A DNA stretch of 64,000 nt from Meridianimarinicoccus roseus. Its GTDB lineage: Bacteria; Pseudomonadota; Alphaproteobacteria; Rhodobacterales; Rhodobacteraceae. The number at the start of each line of letters is the position of its first letter. Position 1 is the first letter of the stretch. Both the position numbers and the translations under genes were made by a program. This document shows, in pieces, positions 20,001 to 27,899 of the stretch. The notes beneath the pieces were generated by a model, which saw nothing but the letters and a program-made list of their open reading frames with translations, was not told the DNA's origin and did no database searches. Location: positions 104,170 to 168,169 of the forward strand of contig NZ_QGKU01000031.1 of assembly GCF_003172915.1 (NCBI RefSeq). Direction: 5' to 3'.

Positions 20001-20959
20001 CCTGCGACCGACCATGGCAAGGGCGCACCGTCCGCGAACTTGTGCTCAACCTTGGGACGGATGCGTGCGGACCCGCAGCGCAAATCGTCCCCGAACCACG
20101 ACACCACCAATGAAATCGACCGGCAGTTCGGCAGTTCTGCCTGCAGCGCGTCCAGCGAAGCCAGGAAGTCTGTCGGCGCGAGGGAATTATGCCGGTTCGC
20201 GGACGTGTTCCGGCCCGGTCCTTCGGCATAGTGCACGGGCGTCGTCGCCAAAGAATACTCGCCCGTTCCGGGAATAAGGGCGACCGCCTGTATCCCGTCC
20301 ACCATCGAACGAGCCGAGTCCTGTGCGGCTGGCTGTTCCGGGCGAACCACCTCAAAGGTGAATTGCGGAACCCGATTGCCGTACGGCGTCAAGTCCAGAT
20401 CGTCCAACACAAGATAGGCTGTCCCGCGATAAGCCGGTGCGTGCTCTGCGCCTTCGACAGCGGCGATCTTCGGGTCCGGCACCTGCGTTTCGGTCCCCGG
20501 ATAGACCCGCATGGCAAGGCTGCCGCGATCCAGTTCCTGACCATCGGCCCACACGCGAGCGACATGGCTGATCTGCCCTTCGCACAGCGCTATGGCAAGA
20601 CTGACTGAGTAGCTGTAGCTTGTAACGCTTGGCCCCCCGGAGCCGCCCTTGCCACCAGATGCTCGCTGTGTGGTGCTTTGTTCCGAAAATTGCGTGGCCC
20701 AGATCACATGCCCGCCAACCCGCATACGGCCAAAAATCTGCGGTAACGCCGTGCCTTCACTGGCGCCAGTCAGACGAAAACGGTCGACCCTGCCGCGCTC
20801 GATCACGTCCGACCCCGCACCCATCAGCCGCTGGTCGATCAGTTGGCCGGCCGTCGCTCCGACCGCGCGCCCGATGACCGCCGCCGAGAGGCCGAGGAAC
20901 GATCCGCCAATGGCGCCGCCGGCAGCCGCACCAGCGGCGGAAAGTACGAGTGTGGCCAT
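17033..20959 (-). CDS. GTA gp15, baseplate megatron / host-specificity protein
   Basis: 1308-aa central baseplate protein matching R. capsulatus Rcc01698 in size and layout. The N-terminal segment is Ala/Gly-rich (AAGAAAGGAIGGSFLG). A GTA TIM-barrel-like region follows (SLVVSWFGDDLRCGSARIRPKVE, MFYPFILMEQMPGN), then a phage-tail tip region and a C-terminal fibre-like domain. In the R. capsulatus particle this protein closes the tail tip and contacts the cell surface. The start shares one base with the gp14 stop (TGATG). Confidence 0.92.
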   Translation of the reverse strand: MATLVLSAAGAAAGGAIGGSFLGLSAAVIGRAVGATAGQLIDQRLMGAGSDVIERGRVDRFRLTGASEGTALPQIFGRMRVGGHVIWATQFSEQSTTQRASGGKGGSGGPSVTSYSYSVSLAIALCEGQISHVARVWADGQELDRGSLAMRVYPGTETQVPDPKIAAVEGAEHAPAYRGTAYLVLDDLDLTPYGNRVPQFTFEVVRPEQPAAQDSARSMVDGIQAVALIPGTGEYSLATTPVHYAEGPGRNTSANRHNSLAPTDFLASLDALQAELPNCRSISLVVSWFGDDLRCGSARIRPKVEHKFADGAPLPWSVAGVDRVAAQEVPRLDGAPVYGGTPTDASVIEAIRNINARGKTVMFYPFILMEQMPGNTLPDPWTGAIGQPELPWRGRITTSVAPGLPGSSDGTAAAAAEVAAFFGTVRASDFVVGDGTVTYSGPDEWSLRRFILHNAALCKAAGGVDSFCIGSEMRALTQIRGPGNSFPAVQALIALAGEVRALLGPSVKLGYAADWSEYFGYTPTDGSGDHFFHLDPLWAHPEIDFIGIDNYMRISDWRDGEAHADALAGSIYDLDYLRSNVAGGEGYDWYYPDAQAAEAQLRAPITDGDYGEPWVFRYKDLVSWWSLPHHDRIAGVRLGAPTAWEPGSKPVWFTELGCAAIDKGTNQPNKFLDPKSSESLLPRASNGTRDDLIQMQYLRASFAHWADPANNPVSSVYGGPMVDMTRAHVWAWDARPYPWFPGLSEVWNDGPNYIRGHWLNGRVGAQLLSSVVREICQRAGLSDPDVSGLHGLVRGYAIGEAGSARQALEPLMLAYGFDVHERDGRLVFRNRDGRVAAQLSSDDLARHPEQPGDLERSRAAAAETADRVQLNYIGADGGFEVRAIETALPGAAALSSAQSELNLVLTAAEARAVTERWLAEARAARDTARFALPPSRIDIGAGDVIELTADGAGGRYRVDRSDRQGLQIIEAVRVEPAIYRPGTAIEEIPRIRTARAPVPPSAFFMDLPLLRGDAVPHAPYIAVAARPWTGPVAVYGSGADANYRLNTVVEGGASVGLTRSPMARAAPGLPDRGAPLRVEMSDGALSSVPRDALLNGANVMAIGDGGAGGWEIFQFQQADLVAPDTYELSMRLRGQLGTDGDMPDVWPEGSLVVLLTTAVQQIDLSSSERGLSRFYRVGPADVPLSAPSFLPFEKVFVGNGLRPYSPVHLSVAKQPDGSHVLNWVRRTRIDGDIWSLVDVPLGETSEGYVLRILKDGTVRREEIVGPPPWRYPAALRAADGIAGGYEAEIAQISDRYGAGHFGRISIND

Positions 20960-21402
20960 CAGTTGTGCTCCTCGGGAAAAGCGAACCGCGCAACGATGCG
21001 GCGACGCCAGGGGTCGGACAGCGGGCTTTCGACGACGCCGTGGCGTTCGTAGGCGTGCACGAAGCGGGCGCCCGGTCCGATATTCGATTGCAGCCCCAGA
21101 TGCTTGGCAATGCAACCTTCACGCATCCGAAACAAAAGAATGTCACCGACCGCTTCACCGCTCAGCGGGCGGGGAACAAGGCGGCGACGTGCCGCCTTCC
21201 ACAGTGCCTCGTGGCCTTGCGGTTCAGCCCAGTCGCGGCTGTAGGGTGGGATCACTTCGGGCTCCGCTCCGTAGAGTTCACGCCAAACGCCGCGCAGCAA
21301 GCCGAGGCAGTCGGATCCCGCGCCGGCACAACTGGCCTGGTGTCGGTAAGGTGTGCCGATCCAGCGCCGGGCGATCTGCACACCCTGCTCCCCGACCGTC
21401 AA
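20959..21402 (-). CDS. GTA gp14, NlpC/P60-type cell-wall peptidase
   Basis: 147-aa peptidase of the phage NlpC/P60 family (GTA Rcc01697 equivalent). Catalytic-type Cys is in GSDCLGLLRGVWRELYG and the His in IAKHLGLQ. It would cut peptide cross-links so the tail can cross the recipient's periplasm. No ATG fits. I chose TTG at 21402, which overlaps the gp13 stop by 4 nt, has GGGAG 9 nt upstream, and gives MTVGEQGVQIARRWIGTPYRH, the expected N-terminus. GTG at 21381 is an alternative. Confidence 0.87.
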   Translation of the reverse strand: MTVGEQGVQIARRWIGTPYRHQASCAGAGSDCLGLLRGVWRELYGAEPEVIPPYSRDWAEPQGHEALWKAARRRLVPRPLSGEAVGDILLFRMREGCIAKHLGLQSNIGPGARFVHAYERHGVVESPLSDPWRRRIVARFAFPEEHN

Positions 21403-22286
21403 CGGTTCATGCTCCCGCCGCCGTTCTCGCCGGTCTTGCGCGGGTAAGCCATCAGCCAATCCTCGCCCGGGATATGCGGGAAGCCCCGGAAATTCGCGAA
21501 ATTGCCGAACTTGGCCCGGCAGGTCTCCGCACGCTTGTCGCAACCGGCCTGCACGCGAACCAAATCGCCGACAGCCAGCGCCGCCCTCAATTCCTGCCAC
21601 AGCCGCACGCGCCGCTCCGCGCCCACCGGTTCGTCGGACTTGATCATCGCGGACAGTCCGGCAGCGGACCCGGTCATAACCTCGAACTTCCCTCGTTCGA
21701 ACCAGCGTGGGGCCATGCTCGCCAGCCCGGCCAGCATGACCTCTTGCGAACCGGCGATGCCAGACACCGAAGCCTGCAGGCTGAACGGCGGGCCGTCCAG
21801 GGAAACGCGGCAGGCCCTGTCGCCCAGAAGCGCCGAACACTGACGCTGGAAAACGCGGCCCTGCGGCTGGTTGAGCCGTTCGGTCAGCCCGCGCAGTTCC
21901 GCGCGGAACGCGCCGCCGCCCGATTGTACCTCCCCGATTGTCCCGTCGAACTGCAGATGCCGCTGTGCGGGCGCGGCCCAGTTGACCAGCCACGCGCGAA
22001 CTCGCGCGTTGTCGAAACGGCCAGCCGCAAGATCCGCCTCTGTCACCGATGCATCGCTCAGCGCACCCAGCGCCTCGCCGTTATCCACTGCCAGACCCGT
22101 AGTCTGCTGGACCGCCTGCCCAGTCAGCCCGGTGTCGGCACGGAACATGATGCCCTCGAAGGACACGTCGCGGTCGTGATCTGTGAATCCGAAAACCGCG
22201 CCATCGGTCCGCACCACGGCCCAGCACCGGCACAGCGTCGTCGTGCCCGCAGCCAGATGCGCGGCCAGTGCCGCCTGAACCGCCAT
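21399..22286 (-). CDS. GTA gp13, tail hub protein (DUF2163)
   Basis: 295-aa DUF2163/phage BR0599-type protein (Rcc01696 equivalent), the hub joining distal tail to megatron. The C-terminal signature AGCDKRAETCRAKFGNFANF followed by RGFPHIPG carries two conserved Cys residues; others lie in RQCSALLGDRACR. My memory of the R. capsulatus GTA structure is that this hub binds an iron-sulfur cluster, which these four Cys residues would suit. The start shares one base with the gp12 stop. Confidence 0.9.
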   Translation of the reverse strand: MAVQAALAAHLAAGTTTLCRCWAVVRTDGAVFGFTDHDRDVSFEGIMFRADTGLTGQAVQQTTGLAVDNGEALGALSDASVTEADLAAGRFDNARVRAWLVNWAAPAQRHLQFDGTIGEVQSGGGAFRAELRGLTERLNQPQGRVFQRQCSALLGDRACRVSLDGPPFSLQASVSGIAGSQEVMLAGLASMAPRWFERGKFEVMTGSAAGLSAMIKSDEPVGAERRVRLWQELRAALAVGDLVRVQAGCDKRAETCRAKFGNFANFRGFPHIPGEDWLMAYPRKTGENGGGSMNR

Positions 22287-22915
22287 CAGACCCGCACCTC
22301 CAGCACGGGTACATCCGGAACATCGCCGGCCTGGAAACTGGATACGGAAGTGATGATCTGGTCGGTATCAAACCGCACAGGAACGTCGAATTCGAACCCT
22401 GCACTGACCGATGCGCCAGCTGAAGGTGGAAGAATAAAAGTCACAAGCCCGCGGACAGCATCAACGCCAAAGGCGACCGGCGGTTGCTCCGCGCCATCGA
22501 CGGCAACGCGCACGGTGCCATCGACCGGCTTGGTGATGGGGCGTTCATAGTCTTCCGTTCCGGAGGCATAGCGCTTTCGAAGTGCAAAGACCTGCGTGCT
22601 ACCATCCCCGGTCCCGATGTTCTGGTCGGTGGCCGCGACGGTTTCTGACGGCAGGCAACTCTTGAAGTCGGCCCAATCCTTCCAGCGAAAGCCGTTCAGC
22701 TGACCCTGGCGCGCCTCGAAAAAGGCGATCAGCGTGGCCACGTCATCCAGCGACCGCATCCCCATACCGGCATCATAGCGCCTGCGCGAATGTGCCCAGG
22801 GGGTGTTTCGCTCCTCGAACCCGTTGGCAAGCGTCACTACTTCGGTGCGCCGCACCGGCCCCCCCGCCGATCCGAAACTCAGCGAGGTCGGAAACCGCAC
22901 TTCATGAAATCCCAT
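22286..22915 (-). CDS. GTA gp12, distal tail protein (DUF2460)
   Basis: 209-aa DUF2460 (TIGR02217-type) protein, Rcc01695 equivalent. Family features are the N-terminal FHEVRFPTSLSFGSAGGP, the RRRYDAGMGMRS segment and GQLNGFRWKDWADFKS. It forms the ring between the tail tube and hub. It starts 21 bp after gp11 and is coupled to gp13 by a TGATG overlap. Confidence 0.92.
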   Translation of the reverse strand: MGFHEVRFPTSLSFGSAGGPVRRTEVVTLANGFEERNTPWAHSRRRYDAGMGMRSLDDVATLIAFFEARQGQLNGFRWKDWADFKSCLPSETVAATDQNIGTGDGSTQVFALRKRYASGTEDYERPITKPVDGTVRVAVDGAEQPPVAFGVDAVRGLVTFILPPSAGASVSAGFEFDVPVRFDTDQIITSVSSFQAGDVPDVPVLEVRV

Positions 22916-22936
22916 CCCGTGTCCTTTCCCTGGCGC

Positions 22937-23599
22937 TCAGCGGTTGCGCTGGCCGCGGCCCAGCGCGCGGCTCATCTGCGCTGCGATCTGACCCTGCGAG
23001 CGCTGGAAGCTGCCCGCGTCGGGCGTCGCTACGTTCATCACGACGGTCACCGGGCGCGAGTCACCGCCGCCCCGAACCCCGAGTTTGCCATCAGGCCCAC
23101 GAGCGAGGGGCATGATCGCTTCGGGCCCGGCTTCTCCCATAAGACCCGTGCCGCCGCGCATTGGAAAAGTGGTAGGCCCGCTGACAATGCCACCCCGCGC
23201 AAAGGGCATGACCCGCCCCTGAGTGAACGGGGCACCCTTGGCAAAGGGCATGGCGCTGCCGATTATCGCCTCGATCCCCGCTCCGGCCATCTGGCCGACA
23301 TGCCTCGTGACCGGGTTGATCGCGGCCGAATAGGCGGACCCCAAGATCGACTCGCCGACCTTTCGCAGCGCGTCGGACGCCTTCATGCCATCGAATACCA
23401 GACCCTCGAAGGCCCCGCGCAGACCTCGGCTGATGCCGTTCGAAAGTGTCCGGACCTCGCGCCCCGTGTCGGCCATCGTGGTCCGGATCTGCTGCAACTC
23501 GCCGGAAAAGCTTGATGCCACGCTCTGCGCGCCGGCCAGGCTTTCCTCGAGGTCGCGCATCTGGTCCTCGAAAGCGTTGGTGCCGTCCATTTCAATCAT
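22937..23599 (-). CDS. GTA gp11, short tape measure protein
   Basis: 220-aa lambda-type tape measure protein (Rcc01694 equivalent). The N-terminal coiled coil (FEDQMRDLEESLAGAQSVAS) is followed by a Gly-rich region with FARGGIVSGPTTFPMRGGTGLMGEAGPEAIMPL, the usual end of phage tape measures (quoted in parts: FARGGIVSGP, GEAGPEAIMPL). The small size agrees with the short tail of GTA particles. The start may be 23599 or 23590; the former overlaps gp10.1 by 8 nt. Confidence 0.88.
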   Translation of the reverse strand: MIEMDGTNAFEDQMRDLEESLAGAQSVASSFSGELQQIRTTMADTGREVRTLSNGISRGLRGAFEGLVFDGMKASDALRKVGESILGSAYSAAINPVTRHVGQMAGAGIEAIIGSAMPFAKGAPFTQGRVMPFARGGIVSGPTTFPMRGGTGLMGEAGPEAIMPLARGPDGKLGVRGGGDSRPVTVVMNVATPDAGSFQRSQGQIAAQMSRALGRGQRNR

Positions 23600-23795
23600 C
23601 CTCGGTCCCTTTCCTCTGATCGGGGAAGCGCGCCATCAGGTCTTCCAGCCCGGCCCGGTCCAGCGGGCCGGAACCGGGATCGGCGCCAAGCATCACGAAC
23701 AACTCTGCCGGGGTCAGGCGCCAGAAGTCTTCGGGTCGAAGGCCGAGGCCATGCAGCCCCGCGCGCAGCAAGCCCGGCCAGTCCAGCGCGGTCAT
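23592..23795 (-). CDS. GTA gp10.1 (rcc01693-type), tail assembly protein
   Basis: 67-aa protein with the small-family pattern DWPGLLRAGLHGLGLRPEDF followed by WRLTPAEL (TIGR02216/rcc01693 type). It overlaps the end of gp10 by 4 nt (ATGA) and lies between the tail chaperone and tape measure, the position where phages encode a second chaperone product. That role is inferred from position. Confidence 0.85.
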   Translation of the reverse strand: MTALDWPGLLRAGLHGLGLRPEDFWRLTPAELFVMLGADPGSGPLDRAGLEDLMARFPDQRKGTEDD

Positions 23796-24112
23796 CTCGG
23801 CTCCGGAATGCTGAAAGCGCGCACCAGCAAGTGGGCAGCCGCCTGCGCCGCCGCCACCGGGCCGCCCGCGATGTCCGCTCGCAGCAGATCCTCGGGTCGC
23901 CCGTCCCAGCCGCCGCCGCGCAGACCCGCTACGATCAGCGCCAGAACATCCCGGCTCGAGCAGCCGCCGGTCTCGAAGCGCGACACGAGGTCGACCAACG
24001 TGCCAGTCTCCAATTTCGCCTCCAACTCGGCGAGCGCGCCCAGCGTAAGCTTCAGCCTGTGCGGCACTCCGTCGATCGACAGGCTCACCTCTCCGGCCCA
24101 GGGATTCGCCAT
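23792..24112 (-). CDS. GTA gp10 (GTA TAC family), tail assembly chaperone
   Basis: 106-aa protein with MANPWAGEVSLSIDG, LTLGALAELEAKLE and DVLALIVAGLRGGG, the pattern of the GTA gp10 family. It probably helps assemble tail tube around the tape measure. ATG at 24112 shares one base with the gp9 stop; GTG one codon earlier is also possible. Confidence 0.88.
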   Translation of the reverse strand: MANPWAGEVSLSIDGVPHRLKLTLGALAELEAKLETGTLVDLVSRFETGGCSSRDVLALIVAGLRGGGWDGRPEDLLRADIAGGPVAAAQAAAHLLVRAFSIPEPR

Positions 24113-24525
24113 CACAGCGCCGCAAAGGTCAGCGCGCCGGCCGACGCCATCGACATCTCGTAGGTCGCTTCGCCGTCATGGCTGCCCGAGTATTCCAGCG
24201 CCGTGATCTGAAACGGCCCCTCGACGATGCCGAAGCCCGGGATCACGACCTGGAACTGCGGCACGATTCCGGCGAAGAACACCTCGCGTGCCCGCGCATC
24301 GGTGGCCGCGTCGCGAAACACGCCCGAACCGGACAGACTGGCCGAGCGCATCCCGGCGCCGCCAAGCAACTCGCGCCAGCCTCCCGCACTGTCGAGGCTG
24401 GTGACATCCACCGTTTCCGCGTTGAAGCTGATGCGGCTGGCCCTGAGCCCCGCAACGGTCTGGAAATCGCCCGCTCCGTCGATGTCCAGCTTGATCAACA
24501 GGTCCTTGCCGTTCTGAACGGTCAT
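24112..24525 (-). CDS. GTA gp9, major tail tube protein
   Basis: 137-aa TP901-1-type tail tube protein (Rcc01691 equivalent). It opens MTVQNGKDLLIKLDIDGAG and continues with the SFNAETVDVTSLDS strand and EYSGSHDGEATYEMSMASAG near the end, all typical of the family. It is expected as the polymerised tube of the tail. Confidence 0.92.
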   Translation of the reverse strand: MTVQNGKDLLIKLDIDGAGDFQTVAGLRASRISFNAETVDVTSLDSAGGWRELLGGAGMRSASLSGSGVFRDAATDARAREVFFAGIVPQFQVVIPGFGIVEGPFQITALEYSGSHDGEATYEMSMASAGALTFAAL

Positions 24526-24544
24526 GTCAGTCTCCGATCCAATT

Positions 24545-24946
24545 TCAAGTATCGTCCAGGAACGCGCGGAACGTCATCTCGACCCGTCGGCGCGTCCCAT
24601 TCCTGTCGCGGCGTGCTTGCGCCCGCTCGAAGCGCAACGAAACGACCCGGCCCCTCTGAAGCGTCAGGGGCGCCGCTGCCAGTGCCGCCTCCACCGTCGC
24701 GGCGGCCTGCTTCAAAGCATGGAAGCCGCCGCCCTCGCCGACCACGAACAGCGCAAACCGGTGCTGTGCAGCGCGGCCCGTCTTGTCGGACCGGTCACGC
24801 ACGTCCTCGGGCCCAAGCGCCACGTAGATCGGCGGCGGCGGCCCCGGCGGCGGTGCGTCGAAGACCGGGATGCCCGCCAGACCCGCGGTCCCCTCCAGGC
24901 GTGCGAAAACCGCCTGCTGAAGCGGGGCGGCAAGCGCATAGGTCAT
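24545..24946 (-). CDS. GTA gp8, tail terminator (DUF3168)
   Basis: 133-aa DUF3168 protein: LQQAVFARLEGTAGLAGIPVFD, then PIYVALGPEDVRDRSDK and an Arg-rich C-terminus with VEMTFRAFLDD. By position it caps the tail tube. The start at 24946 has GGAGGTGA upstream and overlaps the gp7 stop (ATGA). Confidence 0.9.
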   Translation of the reverse strand: MTYALAAPLQQAVFARLEGTAGLAGIPVFDAPPPGPPPPIYVALGPEDVRDRSDKTGRAAQHRFALFVVGEGGGFHALKQAAATVEAALAAAPLTLQRGRVVSLRFERAQARRDRNGTRRRVEMTFRAFLDDT

Positions 24947-25281
24947 ACCGTCACCTCCTCTATCGCGCGGCATTCCAGGAACTGGCCCGCGGCACCCACC
25001 GCGCTGACAGCGAGGATCTCGAAAACTCGCGTCCCGTGGCGAAAACGGTCGCGCGGCCCGGGCCGGGATGGCGCGCCCTCGGGGGCCGCCGCGACAATGA
25101 TCCGGTAGGGCACCCGCGACACGCCCGCGGCGCCTGCCAGCGCCTCGCGGCCGGTCAGCGGCTCGAGGCTGGCGTGGACCACGCCGCGCGCCTGCCACCC
25201 AGCAATCGCCCCGCCCGCGCCATCGGGCACCGAAACCGGTCCCTCCAGCGTCAGCGCCCAGCGCATGAGCGACCGCTTCAT
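24943..25281 (-). CDS. GTA gp7, head-tail adaptor
   Basis: 112-aa phage head-tail joining protein (TIGR01563 type, Rcc01689 equivalent): WALTLEGPVSVPDGAGG, VSRVPYRIIVAAAPE and FRHGTRVFEILAV. It forms the stopper between connector and tail. It is coupled by ATGA overlaps on both sides. Confidence 0.9.
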   Translation of the reverse strand: MKRSLMRWALTLEGPVSVPDGAGGAIAGWQARGVVHASLEPLTGREALAGAAGVSRVPYRIIVAAAPEGAPSRPGPRDRFRHGTRVFEILAVSAVGAAGQFLECRAIEEVTV

Positions 25282-25877
25282 GCCGGTGCTCCGCCCAGCA
25301 CCCGAACGGTGCGGTACCTGTCGATCAGGCTCGAAACCCCAAACGGCATGTTCCCGTCATGGGTGGTGATTTCATGCCGCAGTTCATAGAAATGCGCAGC
25401 CAGAAGAAGAACCGCATGGGCCAGATCCGGCGGCATACCCGCCCAGTCCTGACTGTATCCCGCCGTGAAGGTCAGCACCGCCTGGCCAAGCGCGGGGATG
25501 TCCGGAAGACAGGGCCGCACCGCATGCATCAAAGGGCGGTGCGTATCCTCTTCAAGCACCACGTCCGACATATCGGCAAGGGTCACGTCCCCCGTGCGCG
25601 TCGTCACCGTCAGCGACACCAGCATGTTGACCGGCGCCACCGGAAGCGCCTGCACGCGTGGGCTGCGCCAAGCGGATACCGTCCAGCGGAACGAGCGTTC
25701 GAACAAGAGTTTGCCGGTCCGCGCCTCGATCGCGGCCAGCGCGGCCCGCAACGCCGTCTCCAGCACCGGGTCCTGCAGGTCGTCGTCGGTGAACCCGGTC
25801 CCCAGCCGCAAATGGGCACGCAGCGCCGCAAGGGGCAGATCGCCGGTCGGGATCGGCGTGAGTTCGACAAGCTTCAT
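25278..25877 (-). CDS. GTA gp6, head-tail connector
   Basis: 199-aa connector (phage gp6-like, Rcc01688 equivalent): AALRAHLRLGTGFTDDDLQD, ALAAIEARTGKLLFERSF, and VLTFTAGYSQDWAGMPPDL. The start at 25877 has GGAG 8 nt upstream. It is separated from gp5 by 175 bp, the longest gap in the cluster after the leader. Confidence 0.9.
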   Translation of the reverse strand: MKLVELTPIPTGDLPLAALRAHLRLGTGFTDDDLQDPVLETALRAALAAIEARTGKLLFERSFRWTVSAWRSPRVQALPVAPVNMLVSLTVTTRTGDVTLADMSDVVLEEDTHRPLMHAVRPCLPDIPALGQAVLTFTAGYSQDWAGMPPDLAHAVLLLAAHFYELRHEITTHDGNMPFGVSSLIDRYRTVRVLGGAPA

Positions 25878-26005
25878 GGAATATCTCCGGTCTTGGGCAA
25901 GAAGGCGGGTCAGAACCCGGAACAAGGCGGGGCGGCCACCCTTCCGTGCTGCTCTGACGGAGGGGAAAGCTGGACAACACGCGCCGTCGGCAAGCGGCCA
26001 CCCCT

Positions 26006-26039
26006 TTGGATCGCGCCCCCGGCCGGGCGCGCGATCCAA
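26006..26039 (-). other. Strong RNA hairpin after the capsid gene
   Basis: Perfect 11-bp inverted repeat TTGGATCGCGC/GCGCGATCCAA with a 12-nt GC loop, 13 bp after the gp5 stop. There is no T-tract on the transcribed strand, so an mRNA stabiliser or partial processing site is more likely than a terminator. The same gap holds a 10-bp direct repeat GCGGCCACCC (25932-25941, 25994-26003). Confidence 0.6.
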
Positions 26040-26052
26040 TGGGCAGCCGGTG

Positions 26053-27285
26053 TCAGTTCACGGCGAACTTCATCAGCTTGATCGCGGCGAAGTCGCTCAC
26101 GTCACCGCCGACCCGCTTGGTCGCGTAGAACAACACGTGCGGCTTGGCCGAGAACGGGTCACGCAGCACGCGCAGGTCCGGCCGCTCCGCGATGGTGTAG
26201 CCCGCCGCAAAATCGCCGAACGCGATGGCGATGCTGTCAGGCGCGATGTCGGGCATCTGCTCCGCGATCAGCACCGGGTATCCCATCAACCGCGCCGGCT
26301 CCCCCGAGGCAAGGCCATCGGCCCACAGGAAGCGGCCATCGGCATCCTTCATCTTGCGCACTGCCCCGGCCGTCTTGGAGTTCATCACGAAACTCGCGTT
26401 CGCCCGGTACTGGGCATCCAGCGCGTAAACCAATTCGATGATCGGATCGGACGGTGCGGTGGACGCGAAATCTCCCGACTGGCCGGACGGCACGTAGCCG
26501 AGGCTGCCCCAGGCCCAGATGTCCTGCGGCACCTGCGGATGGCTCAGGATGCCGCGGGGCTTGTCGATGCCGTCTCCCGATATGAAAGCCGTCGCCTCGG
26601 CGCGGGCGAACTTGTCGGCAATCCGCCCGGCAAGCCACGTCTCGATGTCGAAGGCGCTGTCGTCCAGCAGTCGCTGGCTCGCCTTCGGCAGCGCCGACAG
26701 CTCGTGCAGCGGGATCGGCACGCGGGTGATCTGCGGCGCGGTCGTTTCGGTCAGCGACGCGGTTTCGTTCGTCCAGGTGTAGCCCAGTTCGGAATGATCG
26801 ATCAGCACGTCGTAGGAATTGGACTCCACGTTGACCACGGTGGAAATCGCCCGGATCGACGCATTGGACCGCAGCACGGTCTGGATCGCGGCCGAGGTCT
26901 GGGGATCGACAAGATAGCCGCCATCAGCATCGACAGCCGTGGACATGCCCTTGTGCTGCAGATCCAGACCGCGCAACGCGTCATCGTCGCCATTGCGCAG
27001 GTAGCCGCCGAAAGCCTGCTTGTGCGACAGGTCGATATCGGTCGCGGTGGAAAGGGCGGGGCGTCCGGCGAACGCGGTCTTGCGGTCCAGCATGGTGAGT
27101 TTCTCTTCCTGTGCTTTCAGTTGGGTGGTGATTCCGGCGCGGAACGCGGTGAGGTCGTCCATCAGCCCCGCCAGCGCGGACTTAATGTCCAGCGCGGCAT
27201 CGGCAGGCGCGCGGCAGGCGGGGGGCGACGAGCAGGCAGCAGGCACGGCGCCGCCGGCCCGAGCCTTCGTCTCGGGGTGGGTCAT
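26053..27285 (-). CDS. GTA gp5, major capsid protein
   Basis: 410-aa HK97-fold capsid protein (Rcc01687 equivalent). The N-terminal about 120 residues form the helical scaffold-like delta domain (DDLTAFRAGITTQLKAQEEK) removed by the gp4 protease. The mature part holds the family stretches GGYLVDPQTSAAIQ, IPLHELSALPKASQRLLDD, GDGIDKPRGIL and RFLWADGLASGEPARLMGYP. AGAGAGGA precedes the start. In the particle it builds the small GTA head that packages about 4 kb of host DNA. Confidence 0.95.
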   Translation of the reverse strand: MTHPETKARAGGAVPAACSSPPACRAPADAALDIKSALAGLMDDLTAFRAGITTQLKAQEEKLTMLDRKTAFAGRPALSTATDIDLSHKQAFGGYLRNGDDDALRGLDLQHKGMSTAVDADGGYLVDPQTSAAIQTVLRSNASIRAISTVVNVESNSYDVLIDHSELGYTWTNETASLTETTAPQITRVPIPLHELSALPKASQRLLDDSAFDIETWLAGRIADKFARAEATAFISGDGIDKPRGILSHPQVPQDIWAWGSLGYVPSGQSGDFASTAPSDPIIELVYALDAQYRANASFVMNSKTAGAVRKMKDADGRFLWADGLASGEPARLMGYPVLIAEQMPDIAPDSIAIAFGDFAAGYTIAERPDLRVLRDPFSAKPHVLFYATKRVGGDVSDFAAIKLMKFAVN

Positions 27286-27320
27286 ATTCTGGGTCCTCTC
27301 TCAGCTAGGGATGGGCCGGC

Positions 27321-27896
27321 TCAGTCCGCGCAGGCCAGGCGACGGCGGGCATCCTCGACGACCTCCGCCAACTCACGAAACAGGGTCTGGTCCGGGGCAT
27401 CGGGGGCGGCGTCGGCCTTGGCCCCGATCCGGGCGTCAGGCAGCATCGGGAAGGTCACCAGCGACACTTCCCAAAGATCGATCTCGGCCAGCACACGGCG
27501 GCCAGAATCGGTCTTGTGCGAGCGCACCGTGCGATAGCCGATCGACAGACCGTCGATCGCGCCCGCCTCGATCAGCGCAGCAGCCTCGCGGCCGCGGGCG
27601 ACCTCGGTCAGCAGCCGGCCCTTTACATGGAGCCCGCGGGCATCTTCGTGCACCTCGTCCCAGATGCCGATGGGCTGGGTGGGATCGTGCTGCCACAGCA
27701 GCTTGACCGCTCGCCCACCCGCCGCCAGCCGTTCCAGCGACCCGGCATAGGCGCCCGGCTGAACGACATCACCGCCCTGATCGACAGCGCCGAACAGCGA
27801 CGCGTAGCCTTCGATCCGAGTGCCGTCGACCACCGTCAGGCCCTCGCCCAGTTGGCAGAACTTCCGTTCCAGCCCGCTGTCCAACATGTTCTGCAT
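27321..27896 (-). CDS. GTA gp4, prohead protease
   Basis: 191-aa HK97-type prohead maturation protease (Rcc01686 equivalent). Family features are IEGYASLFGAVDQGGDVVQP, the LLWQHDPTQPIGIW segment with the catalytic-type His, and GLSIGYRTV with the Ser. GGAGG precedes the start. It would trim the capsid N-terminus. Confidence 0.94.
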   Translation of the reverse strand: MQNMLDSGLERKFCQLGEGLTVVDGTRIEGYASLFGAVDQGGDVVQPGAYAGSLERLAAGGRAVKLLWQHDPTQPIGIWDEVHEDARGLHVKGRLLTEVARGREAAALIEAGAIDGLSIGYRTVRSHKTDSGRRVLAEIDLWEVSLVTFPMLPDARIGAKADAAPDAPDQTLFRELAEVVEDARRRLACAD

Positions 27897-27899
27897 GGT

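Noticed and set aside
20649..22550. 633-codon plus-strand frame across GTA gp12-gp15
   Set aside because: Runs antisense to several well-supported GTA genes; low-complexity Arg/Pro/Ala-rich translation, a by-product of high GC at third positions.
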